Part shown: positions 32,183 to 43,738 of the stretch, piece by piece
Layout: every line of letters begins with the position of its first letter
Numbering within the stretch: position 1 is the first letter of the stretch
Source of the DNA: Misgurnus anguillicaudatus
Taxonomy: Eukaryota > Chordata > Actinopteri > Cypriniformes > Cobitidae
Assembly: GCF_027580225.2 (NCBI RefSeq)
Contig: NC_073351.2
Location: 4,518,501 to 4,582,500, forward strand
Direction: 5' to 3'
DNA length: 64,000 nucleotides
Program-made: the position numbers and the translations under genes
Notes under the pieces: model-generated
Told to the model about the DNA's origin: nothing
Databases searched by the model: none
Seen by the model: the letters and a program-made list of their open reading frames with translations, nothing else

Positions 32183-33970
32183 CAGGAATGGGCAACTCAC
32201 ACGGCCCGGGGTAAATTCTAATACGGCCCGCTGGACCGTATTATACTTAATCAAATACTTTAAAAAATGTTTTTAGATTTTTGTATAAGGACGTAAATAC
32301 TCCCAACCAGGAGGGGGCGCTAGGTCCCGCGGATCCTCAGAGTAAGCGTCCCGTGTTTGGGCTTATGTGAAGAAGAGGTCTTCACGGAATCCGAAAACCC
32401 GAGGTCTGACCCAAGACCCGATAAGGTTCGGGTCTAAAAGTTTCACGCATGCCTCGGACACGGGTCAGGTACAATAATCCGGTCTCGGGTTATTTAAAAA
32501 GAATGTGTTTTTGCCAAACGGACCGTTGAAGCCCAGACTCTCGCATGTGTGTGTCAATTAGGGATGCACCGAATCCAGGATTCGGTTTCGGATTCGGCCG
32601 AATACTGGGCTTTTTGGCGGGGTTCGGGTTCGGCCGAATCCTAGATTTTTTTTCCACCGAACCGAACCCTAGGCTTGCGCTACGCTGGTCGACGTCACGC
32701 AGCCGTTGATTACACACATCGGGTGCTGATGTGGAGATGAGCTTTTTCTTTCGGTCAGCTGGACACACCAAAACTTTTAAACACCGCTGAAAACGCCTTG
32801 AGGACCCCAAATGCCAGCTGTTTTTCAGCCGAGCGCTTGGTAGCTGTGATGCTTCAGCTGTGAGCCGGTTGGTTGCTGTGGTAATGTCCCGCCCCTCCTC
32901 CACTGTAATTGGACAGCCGTGTGAAGACTGACATTGACGAGCGGAGCTTCTCACTCAAAGTTAAATATAGTTTTCAGTGCGGAGCTGCTTGCTTATTGGA
33001 AAAACGAGCGTGTCGCAACGCATCGCTTTCATTATGCATAGGCTTATGGTAATTGTCAAAATAGTTTTTCCAACTTGTCATCCTGGCATAATGTACGGTT
33101 AAAATTAAATAAAATGAAAAATACACTGCTGTGGACGTTGTTTACTTCATTAATGTGCTTTACTGTGTTGGAATAAGGATGCGAGTAGGATTCGGTATTC
33201 GGTTTCGGATTCGGCCGAATCTTAAACGGTGGATTCGGGATTCGGCCGAACCTAAAAAATCTGGATTCGGTGCATCCCTAGTGTCAATGTCATTTTCAAA
33301 CCTCTCCTCTGTTTGCAAGAGCGCTTGCGACATTGTGTGGCTGGCGATAGGTTAATTTTCGTTCAGACAGACATGTCAGATATTTTTAAATGTAAATTTT
33401 AGCAGTAACCTTGGTGTCATCGTCATATAAACAAATGGAGCAGCTCGCCAAATTTGTTGCGAGGCCACTGGGGCTGCAGACTGCTCACACGTCAGTTTAC
33501 ATTCGGGTCCAGTCGGGTTAAAACCAATGCCACTGGTTTGGGTGACGGGTCGTACTCGGGCCAGAATTGCTCTCAGATTTGAAAGGTAAAATACATTATT
33601 ATTAACATTTTTTATATATATTTTGTTTTGAATTTATGTTTTATTTATTTCAAATAATTTTGTTTTCTAAGGGCGGGATGAGAAACTCCTCTATACTTAT
33701 TTAAAAGTGCCTTGCTTGTTACAGATGTTAAAGCAATGCAGTTAAGAAGTTTTATCTGAAATGCTTGTCCACTGAAAATAAAGTTATGATTTAGAATTAG
33801 CATAATTGCTAAGTTCTATAGTTAAAATCTTTAAAGACAGGTTAATTGTATATTTTGGTTTCTTAATAAAGGAAGTTAAGAATTATGTAAATTGTGCGCG
33901 TGGTTCTGGTCCCCTTGGTATAAAGGAGAAAAATGCTGGCCCTCGGCATTATCAAAGTTGCCCATCCCTG
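32183..33970. mobile_element. hAT-type element with near-exact TSD, host to another hAT
   Basis: Ends CAGGAATGGGCAACTC and AGTTGCCCATCCCTG are inverted copies. ATCTACTT (32175-32182) and GTCTACTT (33971-33978) are the duplication with one change. The interior is rich in CGGGTC/GACCCG motifs around 32390-32480 and 33490-33570, possibly an intermediate element whose ends I could not fix. The 154-codon minus-strand frame at 32490-32954 translates terminal sub-repeats and is not a gene. Confidence 0.82.
32559..33280. mobile_element. hAT-type element with exact 8-bp TSD, nested
   Basis: GTGTCAAT is duplicated exactly (32551-32558 and 33281-33288). Ends TAGGGATGCACCGAATCC and GGATTCGGTGCATCCCTA are perfect inverted copies. 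Subterminal GATTCGGCCGAA palindromes recur several times at both ends, as expected of hAT transposase-binding arrays. 722 bp, no coding capacity. Confidence 0.92.
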
Positions 33971-34579
33971 GTCTACTTTGTGTCAAAAATTAACAAATAT
34001 AAAATGGACTTTTAAAATTTTATTCAGAGTATTTCAAAATTCTTGAGAAAACATTTAATTCATCTGAAACTTACTTTATTTAAAAAAAACTGATAAGTTT
34101 TGCATCACATAGATTACTTAACTCTTGCAATAGGCATCCATACATCTATGACTTAGATTTTATAAAACAATGATTTTCCCTTTAGAGGCTGTTCATATCA
34201 AGTCACGCTCAACTTTATTTTAAATCTAGACGCATAAGCAAGCGCATTCAAATATAGATGCGTAACAAAACTGAGTGCTTTGAAAAGCAGAAGAAAGCGG
34301 TGCGTCCTGCGTAATCCATGCATAATGGACTCTAATGCAAGAATTCTTCCAATAAGTGTTCGGGACTTGGGACACAATTAACTTGGGTGGGCATAAAGCA
34401 GCGCGAACATCTCCCACCCACAAATTACATGAGTGGGGCTGGATGCTTATTGTGAGTGCTGGCAGCCTAGGGACAGCAACCTTTAACTCGGTTTCATGAC
34501 AACACCTACCCGCCATGGCCAATCCGGGCATGTACAGGGCCATAGAAGCCATACTTTATGTAAAGTATATGTGCCACAC

Positions 34580-36099
34580 TTAAAGTGCCCATATTATGAC
34601 TGCTTTTCCACAAGTTAAATAGGTGTATGAGTTCCATAAAGCATGTTTCAAAAGTTGTTTGCTCGAAATAGCTTGTAGGAAAAGATTGTTACCCATCTCT
34701 AGGAGCCTCTGTTTCAGTGCATTTCAGATTGTGCCGTTTTGAGCTAGTCATTACATATTTATGAGCTGCTGCTCCTTTGATCACGCCCCACTACTAACGT
34801 GATGTGCACGTGGGCGTGCATAGTGATATCGTGAGTAGTACAGACCATACTGTGTTATTATTTTATATATTATTATTATTAACGGTGTATGTTACCAACA
34901 GACAAATCATGCAGAAAAGTATCACTAATAAGTACACTACAGGAGAAGAAACTCATGACACACAATGATTCCAGAGTAAATTGTGATGTAGCAGTCTCAA
35001 CAAAAACTCGTTTTCCCTGGACAATGCTAACATATTCCCGTTATAAAACATTTTCAAACGCATTATTTTCGAAAATGACAGAAATTTAGACCCGGCGGGG
35101 CATGTATACTGCTTGTGGACCGCGTGCTAATTGCTAGAAGCTAGCGGGAGGTCCGGACCGTAAAGTTATAAGAGGCTCGGGGGTTATCCTCGTCAGAAAA
35201 GCCGGGGCGGTAAGGCCCGGTCTCGGTTAGTTTGGCAAAAAACTTTTAGTTTGGCAAAGCACTACTACTTAGCTCTTGTAGAATTGTAAAATAAAGCCGT
35301 TAAATATTTTTTTTAACTTTCGAAACCACGCTGTAAACTATCTAGCCTGCAAAAATATCTATATAGCCTACTGTTTACAACCAATTTTAACATCACTATA
35401 CATTTAAAAGGTATAATTTACGGGATTAGCATCAATGTATGATCTCTGTTTTGAGATACAGATGCTCTAGCATCATAAATGTAGTATTTTGTGACAGAAG
35501 ATGACAACATGCAAAATATAATGTGACTTCTTACCTTTTGTGTTGATACAACGATCGCGAATCGAATCCAGTCTGTTTCAGATGTGTGAATGATCCATGA
35601 AAGTCCACTAAAATACATCCAATTACAATTTTTGTCCACAAATGCGTATAATCTGTGAAATATAGATACATAGTCTGTTGTTTACATCAGATTTCGCATG
35701 AACGTGTTATCGCCTACAATCTGAGGACAATTTGCTTCGTAACACACTGTATATGAGATCACATTTTAGGTTTAAATAAACACGCGTTTAAACGTTGTTT
35801 TTAAAAGTAGGCGGGAGTATAATCCATAATATCCAAATAGCGCTGTTATTTCTGTGAGACATGATAACATGATAAATTCAAACGTAATGTGACGAAATGG
35901 CTAGTTATCACAACGGAGCTGAGTTTGAACTAGCGCAATCTGAGACTCATGGCAGAGGACATTCAGAAACCTGTATCTCACTCAAAACAGCATGGATGGA
36001 TTTTTTTTTCAGGTTTGTATGTGTGTGGAAGCATCAGAGACACAAAATAACACCCCAAAACCCAGAAAAAGTGAGTTTTTCATAATATGGGCACTTTAA
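34580..36099. mobile_element. TTAA-flanked element, AAGTGCCCATATTATG ends
   Basis: TTAAAGTGCCCATATTATG and CATAATATGGGCACTTTAA are exact inverted copies, 1520 bp apart. A short frame at 35897 (MASYHNGAEFELAQSETHGR and on) runs to a possible donor (CAG|GTTTGT) and may be a relic first exon; I do not recognise it. The TTAA target fits Kolobok or piggyBac. Confidence 0.85.
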
Positions 36100-37788
36100 A
36101 AACTGTTGATAAAACTTGATAACCTAGATTTAAAATACTTGGCCGGTTAACACAAAATTATATACTAATGCAAACGGTCCTTTTCTTTATGGTTATGTGA
36201 ATGTCATATCCAGATGCCTTGTACTGTATATGTTGACTATACTGTAGCTGGTCCTTAAATTCTGACTAAAGTTTCTGACCCATCCTATACCCTTTTCCTT
36301 GAGAAAAACATACTTGAACCATGCGGAGTATTTTTCTTGTACCCAGTTGTGACCTCGGGCGATTATCTTCCTCCACCTGAGCAGCCAACGGCAGCTGGAC
36401 ATACTGAGGTCACCCAGTCCTGACACGCACATAGATACACACATTTACGCCCTCATTACCACACACAGCCTGTCAGCCAACACTAACATGACACTGTGTG
36501 TATACATTAATGTCCTAACCTCTTATTAACCCATATACACCACACCACAGCTGAGGTCACGACCAATGGTAAGAAGAAAAGGCAGCTTCAGTCCTAAAGG
36601 ATCAAACTACGAAAAATAACATGACCAACAGAATAATTTAAAAACCTGACATACAGTAAATACTGGATTTTTGTATCAGAGTTGATTTGATTAAAAGTGG
36701 TGTGTGAAAAATGGCTTTTTTCATATGTTTTAGCTGTAGCTTTTGCAAACACGTGCTTTTTTCTAAATGTACATTATTTGAGCGATGTAGTTCATCTGAT
36801 TTTATTGCGATGCAGACTATAATCCTTTCTAATCCACTTTGATGACAGCCAAGTGTATATTTCGCCCACTAGATTTTGCACAAGTAATACTGTAATTGCT
36901 CTAGGTTCCATGGTGTCCCCAGGTCGATGTAATGTGTATTGAATTAAAGCAGTCGGAGCTACCGTGTAACTCTGTTATGAGTGTGGGCATGTATTTCCCA
37001 TCTCACTGGCAGGAATTAGATTATGACACTGAGGCCCAACCCAATCCTTCATGTGCATGTGTCATACAATCATCTGTTACATAACAACAAAGTTTTAGCT
37101 CATTAAGTAATAAGGTCTGCAGACTGTAGTCTGAAAAGATACTTTATTCAATTTGACGCCAAGGAATATGCAACTGTGAGGGATATAAATGCAGTTTGTT
37201 CAATATGCAACACAGCTGAAGTATGCAATATCTGCGGCACCAAATGGAATTGTTTTGGAATCAGTTTGTCTTTCCAGCCCAGTCAGGCGACATTTGCTCA
37301 AACAGCAGTTGCATCCTAAATGGCATCCTACTTTATATACAATCCACTTAAGCTGTGTATTATGTACAATCGTATGTATGCATTTTAAAAGTAAAATTAT
37401 GTTTTAATGGAACACTTAAATTGTATGTTTTTTTTTACAAATCAGAAGCAGGGTTTTTCCTGGCTCAAAATGAGGTGGAGTAGTGAACACACTATCACAC
37501 GGAGCACTTGCCAGTTATTCCTACAGCACCTGGGGAGCAGGGTTAAGGTGCCTTGCTCAACGGCACCACAGTTGCAACCTGCGGGCCATAAGACTCATAT
37601 CGGCATCTTTCAGGTAACAAGCCTGACTCTCTAACCCAGTGGTCTCCAACATGGTGCCCGCGGTGCCCAACAAATCTTCAAACCCAAATGTCCAAATTAC
37701 TGTAAACAACACAGTAAGCGGACATCAGAATCTAAATCGTGGCTGGTAAGTCCTTATCACTAACTTTCTATATTTCACTTATACTGTG
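36100..37788. other. Stretch without gene; SINE-like piece at about 37500-37640
   Basis: AAGGTGCCTTGCTCAACGGC, then CACCACAGTTGCAACCTGCG, then AACAAGCCTGACTCTCTAAC near 37545-37637 resembles a common dispersed fish repeat by recollection. CAGTGGTCTCCAAC at 37639 looks like a hAT end without a visible partner. The rest shows no gene. Confidence 0.4.
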
Positions 37789-38691
37789 TTAAAGGTACTA
37801 AAGAGGATGCTTGTTTTATACATTTTTGCAATATTACTTGAAACTGTCTTTACTAACTGATAAAAGACTATTTATTAGGTGTACTAAAAGTAATAATATT
37901 AATATACGTCATTTGTGCACAAGATAGGGCCTAAAAAACATCAGCCAATCGCTGATGCGGTCATCGCATCAGCAATTGGCCCTCTGGCTTGTCAATCACT
38001 GCCATAACGGTCCTTGTGAGAGACGTGCGCGCTCAAGTAACTTTACACAGGCGACGCATGCGCATAGCGCATGAAACTTAGTCTTTAGTTTCGGTTTGTT
38101 TTCATTGTCGATCCTGCTTTCCTCCTCGAATTTGCACCATGGTAAAGTAGAAACGCGAAGGAGGACGCAAAAGAAAGACTTCTAAGAAGAGGAGATAATT
38201 GTCAGAAGAACATAATGTAACGTAACAAGTCGTTATTGGAGAAACATTTCAACGCTGGAGAGCAATGAAGGAACAGAGGGATGTCAAGACAGACGCGCAG
38301 TTCGCAAAAATTCTCCTCGACAGGTAACAGTGATTATTCTTTCTTTGTGGAATAATTATTGTTGTACTGTTATTCAGGTATATCGGCATTGTTCTTATAC
38401 TGTAGTTGTAAGGCAGTGACCAGTCTGCTACATGCTAGTTGAAATGGGAGAAGCGTCGACTGATCTAACGTTATGTCTTATGTGTTTATTATCATATTAT
38501 TTCAGATAATGAATCCACTGCATATGCCGGTGGTAAACAAACACTCGTGTTTAAATACTCGTGCACAAGTTTTGGAAGGCGTTCCCTAGAAATGAACTGT
38601 GAAGGAGGGAGGCTGTTCTTACACATGCGCTCATTTAAAAATAAGTCTTTGGATTCTCAGTCGGCGAAAACATCCTCTTTCGCGCCTTTAA
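37789..38691. mobile_element. TTAA-flanked element with transposase-like first exon
   Basis: TTAAAGGTACTAAAGAGGATG at the left end (37789) and, inverted, CATCCTCTTTCGCGCCTTTAA at the right (to 38691) agree at most positions. A coding-like exon lies at 38139-38323. The TTAA duplication and the type of N-terminal exon fit the Kolobok group better than piggyBac, in my judgement. About 900 bp, so the element is a deletion derivative. Confidence 0.75.
38139..38323 (+). pseudogene. Transposase-associated N-terminal exon with three stops in one frame
   Basis: A single frame from ATG 38139 runs 61 codons to a donor (GACAG|GTAACAG). It opens with a very basic stretch (KREGGRKRKTSKKRR) and ends GETFQRWRAMKEQRDVKTDA then QFAKILLDR. 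Three nonsense codons interrupt it (codon 4, after KKRR, and in HNVT-stop-QVV), with no frameshift. The FQRWR...KTDAQFA..LLD pattern recurs in fish transposon-type predicted proteins, as I remember them. Its exact family is unknown to me. No catalytic exon follows. Confidence 0.5.
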
Positions 38692-39082
38692 GTGTTGGAC
38701 CATTATTAATCGTTCAATGTTTTTAGTCAATTAATGTTAAAGAGCACCTATTATGCTAATAATTAGCACGTTATTGTAATATCTTGGTCTCCCATAGTAC
38801 ATACATGTTATTAAAACTATAACTAATGCATTATGAGTCTTATAAATTGCTTAGATACCTCACAGATTTTTTCCTGTCTGTGAAACACTCGGATTAAGTT
38901 CCTGTCTCCGCCTCCCAAAATGTCTAGAGCACTCGGATTGGTCAGATGACCTACTCAACTGTTATTGGTCAACTGGGTTCAGCGTGTGTTTGAAAGGTTA
39001 CTCCCCTGACTACTAGTGGGTTTTCCGGTGCTGAGAATCACAGGCATGAACGTAAACAAGCAGTTATATTTCTCTATAAACG

Positions 39083-39247
39083 ATGGTGTCTGTACTGCCT
39101 TACCACTTTGAGCTCGATCCAGAGAGTTCAGACGGCCGTTACGATATAAACAATCTCCGTCAATGAACGCGATTGGATTTAACTTCTTTAGGTGTCTTGC
39201 CAGAATGCTAAACGAAGACGAAAATGTGCTGCAAAGACATCCAAAAG
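39083..39247 (+). pseudogene. Relic exons starting MVSVLPYHFEL
   Basis: ATG at 39083 opens MVSVLPYHFELDPESSDGRY, then DINNLRQ, then a stop. An acceptor-like AACTTCTTTAG near 39190 is followed by a basic piece (AKRRRKCAAKTSK) ending at a donor AAAAG|GTAATT (39247). The opening resembles fish transposon-linked proteins that carry a P2X7-tail-like domain, by recollection only. The conserved domain itself is not present. Confidence 0.3.
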
Positions 39248-39260
39248 GTAATTATAACGT

Positions 39261-39523
39261 ACTACATTACTTTGCAAACTATATGGAAACACCAAATGTA
39301 GCACATAGAAAGTATTCATTGAAATGATGATAAAACTATTTCATTTGTAAGTTCTACATTATTTTACTATAGTAAACTTTATTATAAAAGACTGCTTACA
39401 TACTATATTACTGTGCAAACTATAATGAAAACACCAAATGTAACACAGAAAGTATTAATTGAAATGAATGTTAGTTCAACATTAATTCACTATGGTAAAC
39501 TTTATTATGAAAGACTGCTTACT
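39261..39523. repeat. Tandem duplication, units of about 141 and 122 bp
   Basis: Both units share ACTA(C/T)ATTACT(T/G)TGCAAACTAT, ACACCAAATGTA(G/A)CACA, AGAAAGTATT and AAAGACTGCTTAC. The second lacks some bases. It lies in the presumed intron after the 39247 donor. Confidence 0.85.
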
Positions 39524-39994
39524 TATAAGTGCTATGTTATTACTTATTAGGTTTTAAGGAGAATGCAACAGGTTCCAGGGCCTCTTACCTGCGTGATTCA
39601 TCATCCAGGTTTTGCATAAATTGTCTAAATCCCTACACACAGAACATTTATTGTACCGACTATAAGCCTTTGAGGCGCAGGACACTAGAGTAAATGTTTA
39701 TAAGTTTTATTACATTTTTAAACTAATAACACTAAAGTAGCATTATAGTAACAAAGTACCCAAAAGAACAAAATATGTAACTTAAAGAAAATATAATACT
39801 CAGTCAAAAGTTTTTTTATTTATTACAAATATATATTTAAATGGTAAACAATATACAAACAAACATACTTTAGTAACCATATTGTGCTCTTCTTTCAAAA
39901 ATTGATCAATTCACTTCTTTCAGCTATCTATTCAGATAAATGGCATGTCAAAGCTTGGTCAGCTGGTGCTATCTAAGACGACACTTTAGGGTTA

Positions 39995-40224
39995 TCATCC
40001 TGTCGTGTGTTGTTCTCCAGATATGCTTGGAGCTTCTTCCTGATCAGACTGGTCAGTATGTTGGCTTCCAACGACCCCTACACTGAAGCGCGTGAGATGG
40101 CATGCAATCACGTCCTCCTTTAAAGGTCTCTCAAACTGTGATGCCAGGTCCATTGGAATCGGGGTTTCCTTCAGCTTATCTTCAAATACCTCATCAAACA
40201 CAAGCCTGATCACATCATCCACAT
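39995..40224 (-). pseudogene. Relic exon of a transposon gene: VDDVIRLVFDEVFED
   Basis: The minus-strand frame begins at an acceptor (ATTTTTACAG|TTATGTGG) and reads DDVIRLVFDEVFEDKLKETP, IPMDLASQFERPLKEDVIAC, HLTRFSV and on for 75 codons to a stop. Upstream on the same strand, 40350-40470 reads VAGDGKYKVKFPKSKRGKYI then ARPEKTQATY before a donor (GTAAGC). The two pieces look like consecutive exons of one gene, because the composition is highly protein-like. They recall a C-terminal block of fish transposon-linked proteins, whose family I cannot name. The splice phase does not join cleanly, which suggests decay. Confidence 0.5.
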
Positions 40225-40349
40225 AACTGTAAAAATATTGCAGTCAATAAATCTTGTTTTGATAATTTATTTCCCTGCTTCATGCATTAATTTTTTTAAA
40301 AGTATTTTTTATTTATGAATATATTTGAAATAAAAACATTACTGCTTAC

Positions 40350-40470
40350 AGTATGTCGCTTGTGTTTTTTCTGGCCTTGCAATGTATTTCCCCCTTTTAG
40401 ACTTTGGGAACTTAACCTTGTACTTCCCATCTCCTGCTACTGATGATGGTGATGGAAACATCGTGAAACG
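40350..40470 (-). pseudogene. Upstream exon relic of the same minus-strand gene
   Basis: This exon reads FPSPSSVAGDGKYKVKFPKS, then KRGKYIARPEKTQATYC, on the minus strand and stops at a donor-like GTAAGC at 40344-40349. It is lysine/arginine-rich and lies 126 bp upstream of the 39995-40224 exon in transcription order. The 5-prime boundary is unclear. Confidence 0.45.
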
Positions 40471-40553
40471 ACGCTACTGCATGGGGTCCTATGATTATGC
40501 AGAGGAAAAAAAACTTTGTCATCATTAGTTATACATTTAAGACTGGTAAATAC

Positions 40554-40750
40554 TAGGGGTGTAACGGTACGCAAAAATAACGGTTCGGTGCGAAGTTTTC
40601 CCCGCGCCGCCTGTCTGGTGATTCGGTGGAGGCAGCTGTTGGATCAGTGTTCCCGAATCGATCAGCGGAAAGTGGGCGTGGTGAGCGGCGGGTAATCTCC
40701 GTGGAGATATTGCGGTAGCGCGGCGGGAGACCGTATTGTGCTGCACATTT
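40554..40750 (+). mobile_element. hAT-type left end fragment (TAGGGGTGTAACGGTAC)
   Basis: TAGGGGTGTAACGGTACG followed by AACGGTTCGG is a familiar hAT terminus in fish repeats. No inverted partner was found in the next 2 kb, so only one end may remain. Confidence 0.45.
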
Positions 40751-41054
40751 TTTCTATTCAGTATATGTTATTAATAAATGATTATATGTACTTGACACGT
40801 GTTTTGAGTTATCCTTGGTTTTTTCCATCCTGGGTATTTTATTTATTTATTTGTTAGTCCCGTATCCCTAGACAAATTGGGACGTAACAGATGCCCATCC
40901 CCTTATCGTCTAGCTTCTGTTTTAAACGTGTTTCTGTAAGCGTGTATGAACTTTAAAAACACATTGCATGCCATGTGCGCGAGCTCGCGCCTTCGTGTAC
41001 GCAGCGCTCATAAAAACGGTGTCGCGTGTAAAGCGCAATGTATGGAATTGCCTT

Positions 41055-41382
41055 GCATGTAAACAATATGGAATCATTTTACAGCAAATCCCGCAGTGCA
41101 GCATTACTCAAAGTTGCCATGAAGGATACGAATGTGAATAACTGTGTCTTACACTGTACAGCATGTAACAAATATCCGCCATTGCGGGAGGTCACACGGA
41201 TTTGTTTGTAAATAAGCATGTAAACATGGAATCATATTACAGCACACACTTAAAAGATACAGCAGTGCAGGCTTACTGAAAGTTGCCATGAAGGATATAA
41301 GTGAATAACTGTGTTTAACACTGTTACAGCATGCAACAGTGAAATCCGCCATTACGTGAGATCGCGTCCGTTTGTAAACAAT
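41055..41382 (+). repeat. Two-unit tandem repeat of about 161 and 167 bp
   Basis: Both units begin GCATGTAAACA and share AAAGTTGCCATGAAGGATA, GTGAATAACTGTGT and ATCCGCCATT in order. The second has a short insertion (ACACTTAAAAGATACAGC region). A further related half unit seems to precede at about 40960. Minus-strand frames of 60-101 codons in each unit are products of the repeat. Confidence 0.85.
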
Positions 41383-42134
41383 GCGAAAGTTTTTCAATCC
41401 GAAGCGTGCAGTCTCCTTACTGTATGTAGGCTGAACTGCACAAGCCATGAGCATATTAAGTTACATGATAGCAAATATAAATGGTATAAATTAACTGTTA
41501 ACGTTACTTACTTCTAATCCAGCTCCAGTGCGTCCTCCACTGTTCTTCTAAGGTAACGTTAAAGATAAATGCTTCTCTTCCTCAATGTCCAGACATAAAT
41601 GAAGTTATTCCTCACGTGTGTGTAAAGTTTATCTCCTAAATATGCGGTAAAGTCTTTATATCTGATCAAACTTTACGCTTTGCATGCTATGGTTTGAACA
41701 GCTCGTGTCTTCATTACCATGTCAACAGCTGTGGGCGTGGCCGAATTAAAGATAATGAAGTCAGCCAGGAAAAAACGGTACTCTCTTTACTTCAATGCAG
41801 ATTACATAAATAGGCATTATTTGTTTTCGATTATATTTAGCTTGTTTAAAAGTAGACATTTCAGGCTTTCTTTTGATATGTGTATCATGCTTGTATGACG
41901 AGTATTCACAGAGTTTCAATTGATTTTTGTATCGTGTTTTTGTTACAAAATGTCTGGATGCACACCCTGTTTATTTTCTTTATTTGACAAAAACACAAAG
42001 ATCTGTTGTTATTGTGAATGAACACATATTAAAGAAGACCCTTTACCGTTCAAATGATGTCAAACACGTAAGTGTATGATTATTAATGATGGAGTATTTT
42101 AAGTTGATTCTGCCATGATAAGGAAAAAAACGTC

Positions 42135-42172
42135 AAAACGCGGCGCCGCGTTTTTGGACCCCAGGGGGTTAA
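42135..42172. mobile_element. TTAA terminus with a perfect 20-bp CpG-rich palindrome
   Basis: AAAACGCGGCGCCGCGTTTT (42135-42154) is a perfect palindrome. It is followed by TTGGACCCCAGGGGG and TTAA (42169-42172). Read in reverse this gives TTAACCCCCTGGGGTCC, a piggyBac-style end. The other terminus of the element was not found. Confidence 0.5.
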
Positions 42173-42314
42173 AAAGTGGAGTTGCAGCCCTCAACTGATG
42201 TTTATGTTGTCATTTTGTGTATTGGCCACCAGTTGTGTGATTGCAGTACCAGTTTTAGCCACAAGATTTGTGATTGCAATACCAGTTTTGGCAACAATCC
42301 TACATACTGTTCCT

Positions 42315-43109
42315 TTAACATAGTGAAGTAGAAATGTATGTTATCAGTGAAAGGTGTAGGACCAAAAAATTTTCAACAAATTATAGATCTCGGACCGAAC
42401 GGACGTTGCCATTTTTGTCCCTCATCTGTAACCGTAATTTGAATGCCACCGCGCAGCCTGTTAACGAAGACACCATACATCATCGGCGTGTTCACGCCCT
42501 CACCTCCCGTCTGTAAACAGAGGGAGAATGGCAAACTTTTCTGCTAAATTGACAACCTGCACAGGAGCCACAAAACAAAGCCTTTGTTTTTAAAACAACA
42601 ACAGCAAAAACTGCCTGGATCAGCAAAGAGCAAAAACCCAAATTAACATGGATAACTTTACTGCTTTACCATGAGATGCAAACAACTGCAGGAGGCAAAG
42701 GGTCTGAAAGGGTCGTTGCACTGTTTATTTTGGCAAGGTAGGTACGCAATATGTTTGTATAGAGATGGATTCAGATATTCTATTTTGATGAAACATTGTG
42801 TTGCTTCTGAAATTTGTGTTCGTTAACTACAATATAGTTACTACGTCTACACAACCGAAAGTGTGCTTTAACTAATTCTGTTGTAAACAAGTTGTTTATT
42901 TTGGTTATTTTGGTAATGTTATTCAATTTGTACTGCAAAGTTTTCTCACTGGTGAATGAGACATGAGATGTGAACGTCTGTTCTGTGGGTGTTCATGTGT
43001 TTTGAAAGAGGTGTGACTTTGGATGGCGATTTGAATGGAGGGTGGGATCGTGATTTCATTGCTAGTCGGCTAACGTTAGCATTTTTAAAATTAGATACCC
43101 TGCCTTTAA
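42315..43109 (-). mobile_element. TTAA-flanked MITE, copy L
   Basis: The right end AAATTAGATACCCTGCCTTTAA (shown in part) and the left TTAACATAGTGAAG bound 795 bp. Large parts are the reverse complement of the element at 45398-45931, for example CACTGGTGAATGAGACA against TGTCTCATTCACCAGTG, and AGTCGGCTAACGTTAGCATT against AATGCTAACGGTAGCC. The left end is more diverged. No coding capacity. Confidence 0.7.
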
Positions 43110-43738
43110 AGTCAACTGATTGTTTACTACAATGAGTGTTGATGCAAGATAAACACTTACTGTACAAATCGTTAGAAACCCTTAAAAAAAAGACTTCAGG
43201 TCACACCGCGACAACCTGGAAACTTTTTTTGGCAACAGGGAAACCGTATGTGTCCTAATCACAGGCAAGTGCAGAGAATACCTTAAATGAAAGCAAACAC
43301 ACAATAATTAACATATTGTTGTTAGTTTAAGACACATCTTACATGCTGAAGCACCATTATTTAATTAATTAATTGACATGGCTTGGATTTAAAACAAATG
43401 AAATTCGCATAAAATCTATTAATATATATTGATCTAAAAAATATATATAGTTTAAACTAACTAAATTGAATTATGCTTCATTTAATTGGGGCCATAATAA
43501 TTTTTTCAGTGTTGTATATTTTATTTATTTTAAGAAATAGAGTCTATGATAGAGCAACAATACTATCCTATAACAATTCGAAAAGCAAAAAAACCTTAAA
43601 CGCGTCACAATCCAGCTTGAGAAAATGGCGGTCCACACTCTGAGCTTTTTTCCAGAACGCAAACTCAAACTAATTGTGTTATTGCAATTAAAAAGAATTC
43701 AATAAATTATAGTACATATACATTTTGTGTTAGACTAA

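Larger units (their letters stand above)
38737..40480. mobile_element. Remains of a larger two-gene element, TTAAAGAGCACC left end
   Basis: TTAAAGAGCACCTATTATGC at 38737 looks like the terminus of a TTAA element related in style to the one at 34580. Relic exons follow on the plus strand (39083-39247) and, converging, on the minus strand (39995-40470). No right end was found, so it is truncated or broken by later insertions. The boundary at 40480 is simply where coding-like sequence ends. Confidence 0.5.

Noticed and set aside
32490..32954. 154-codon minus-strand open frame
   Set aside because: Its Arg/Pro-rich C-terminal half (IRPNPNPAKKPSIRPNPKPN) translates the GATTCGGCCGAA sub-repeats of a hAT element.
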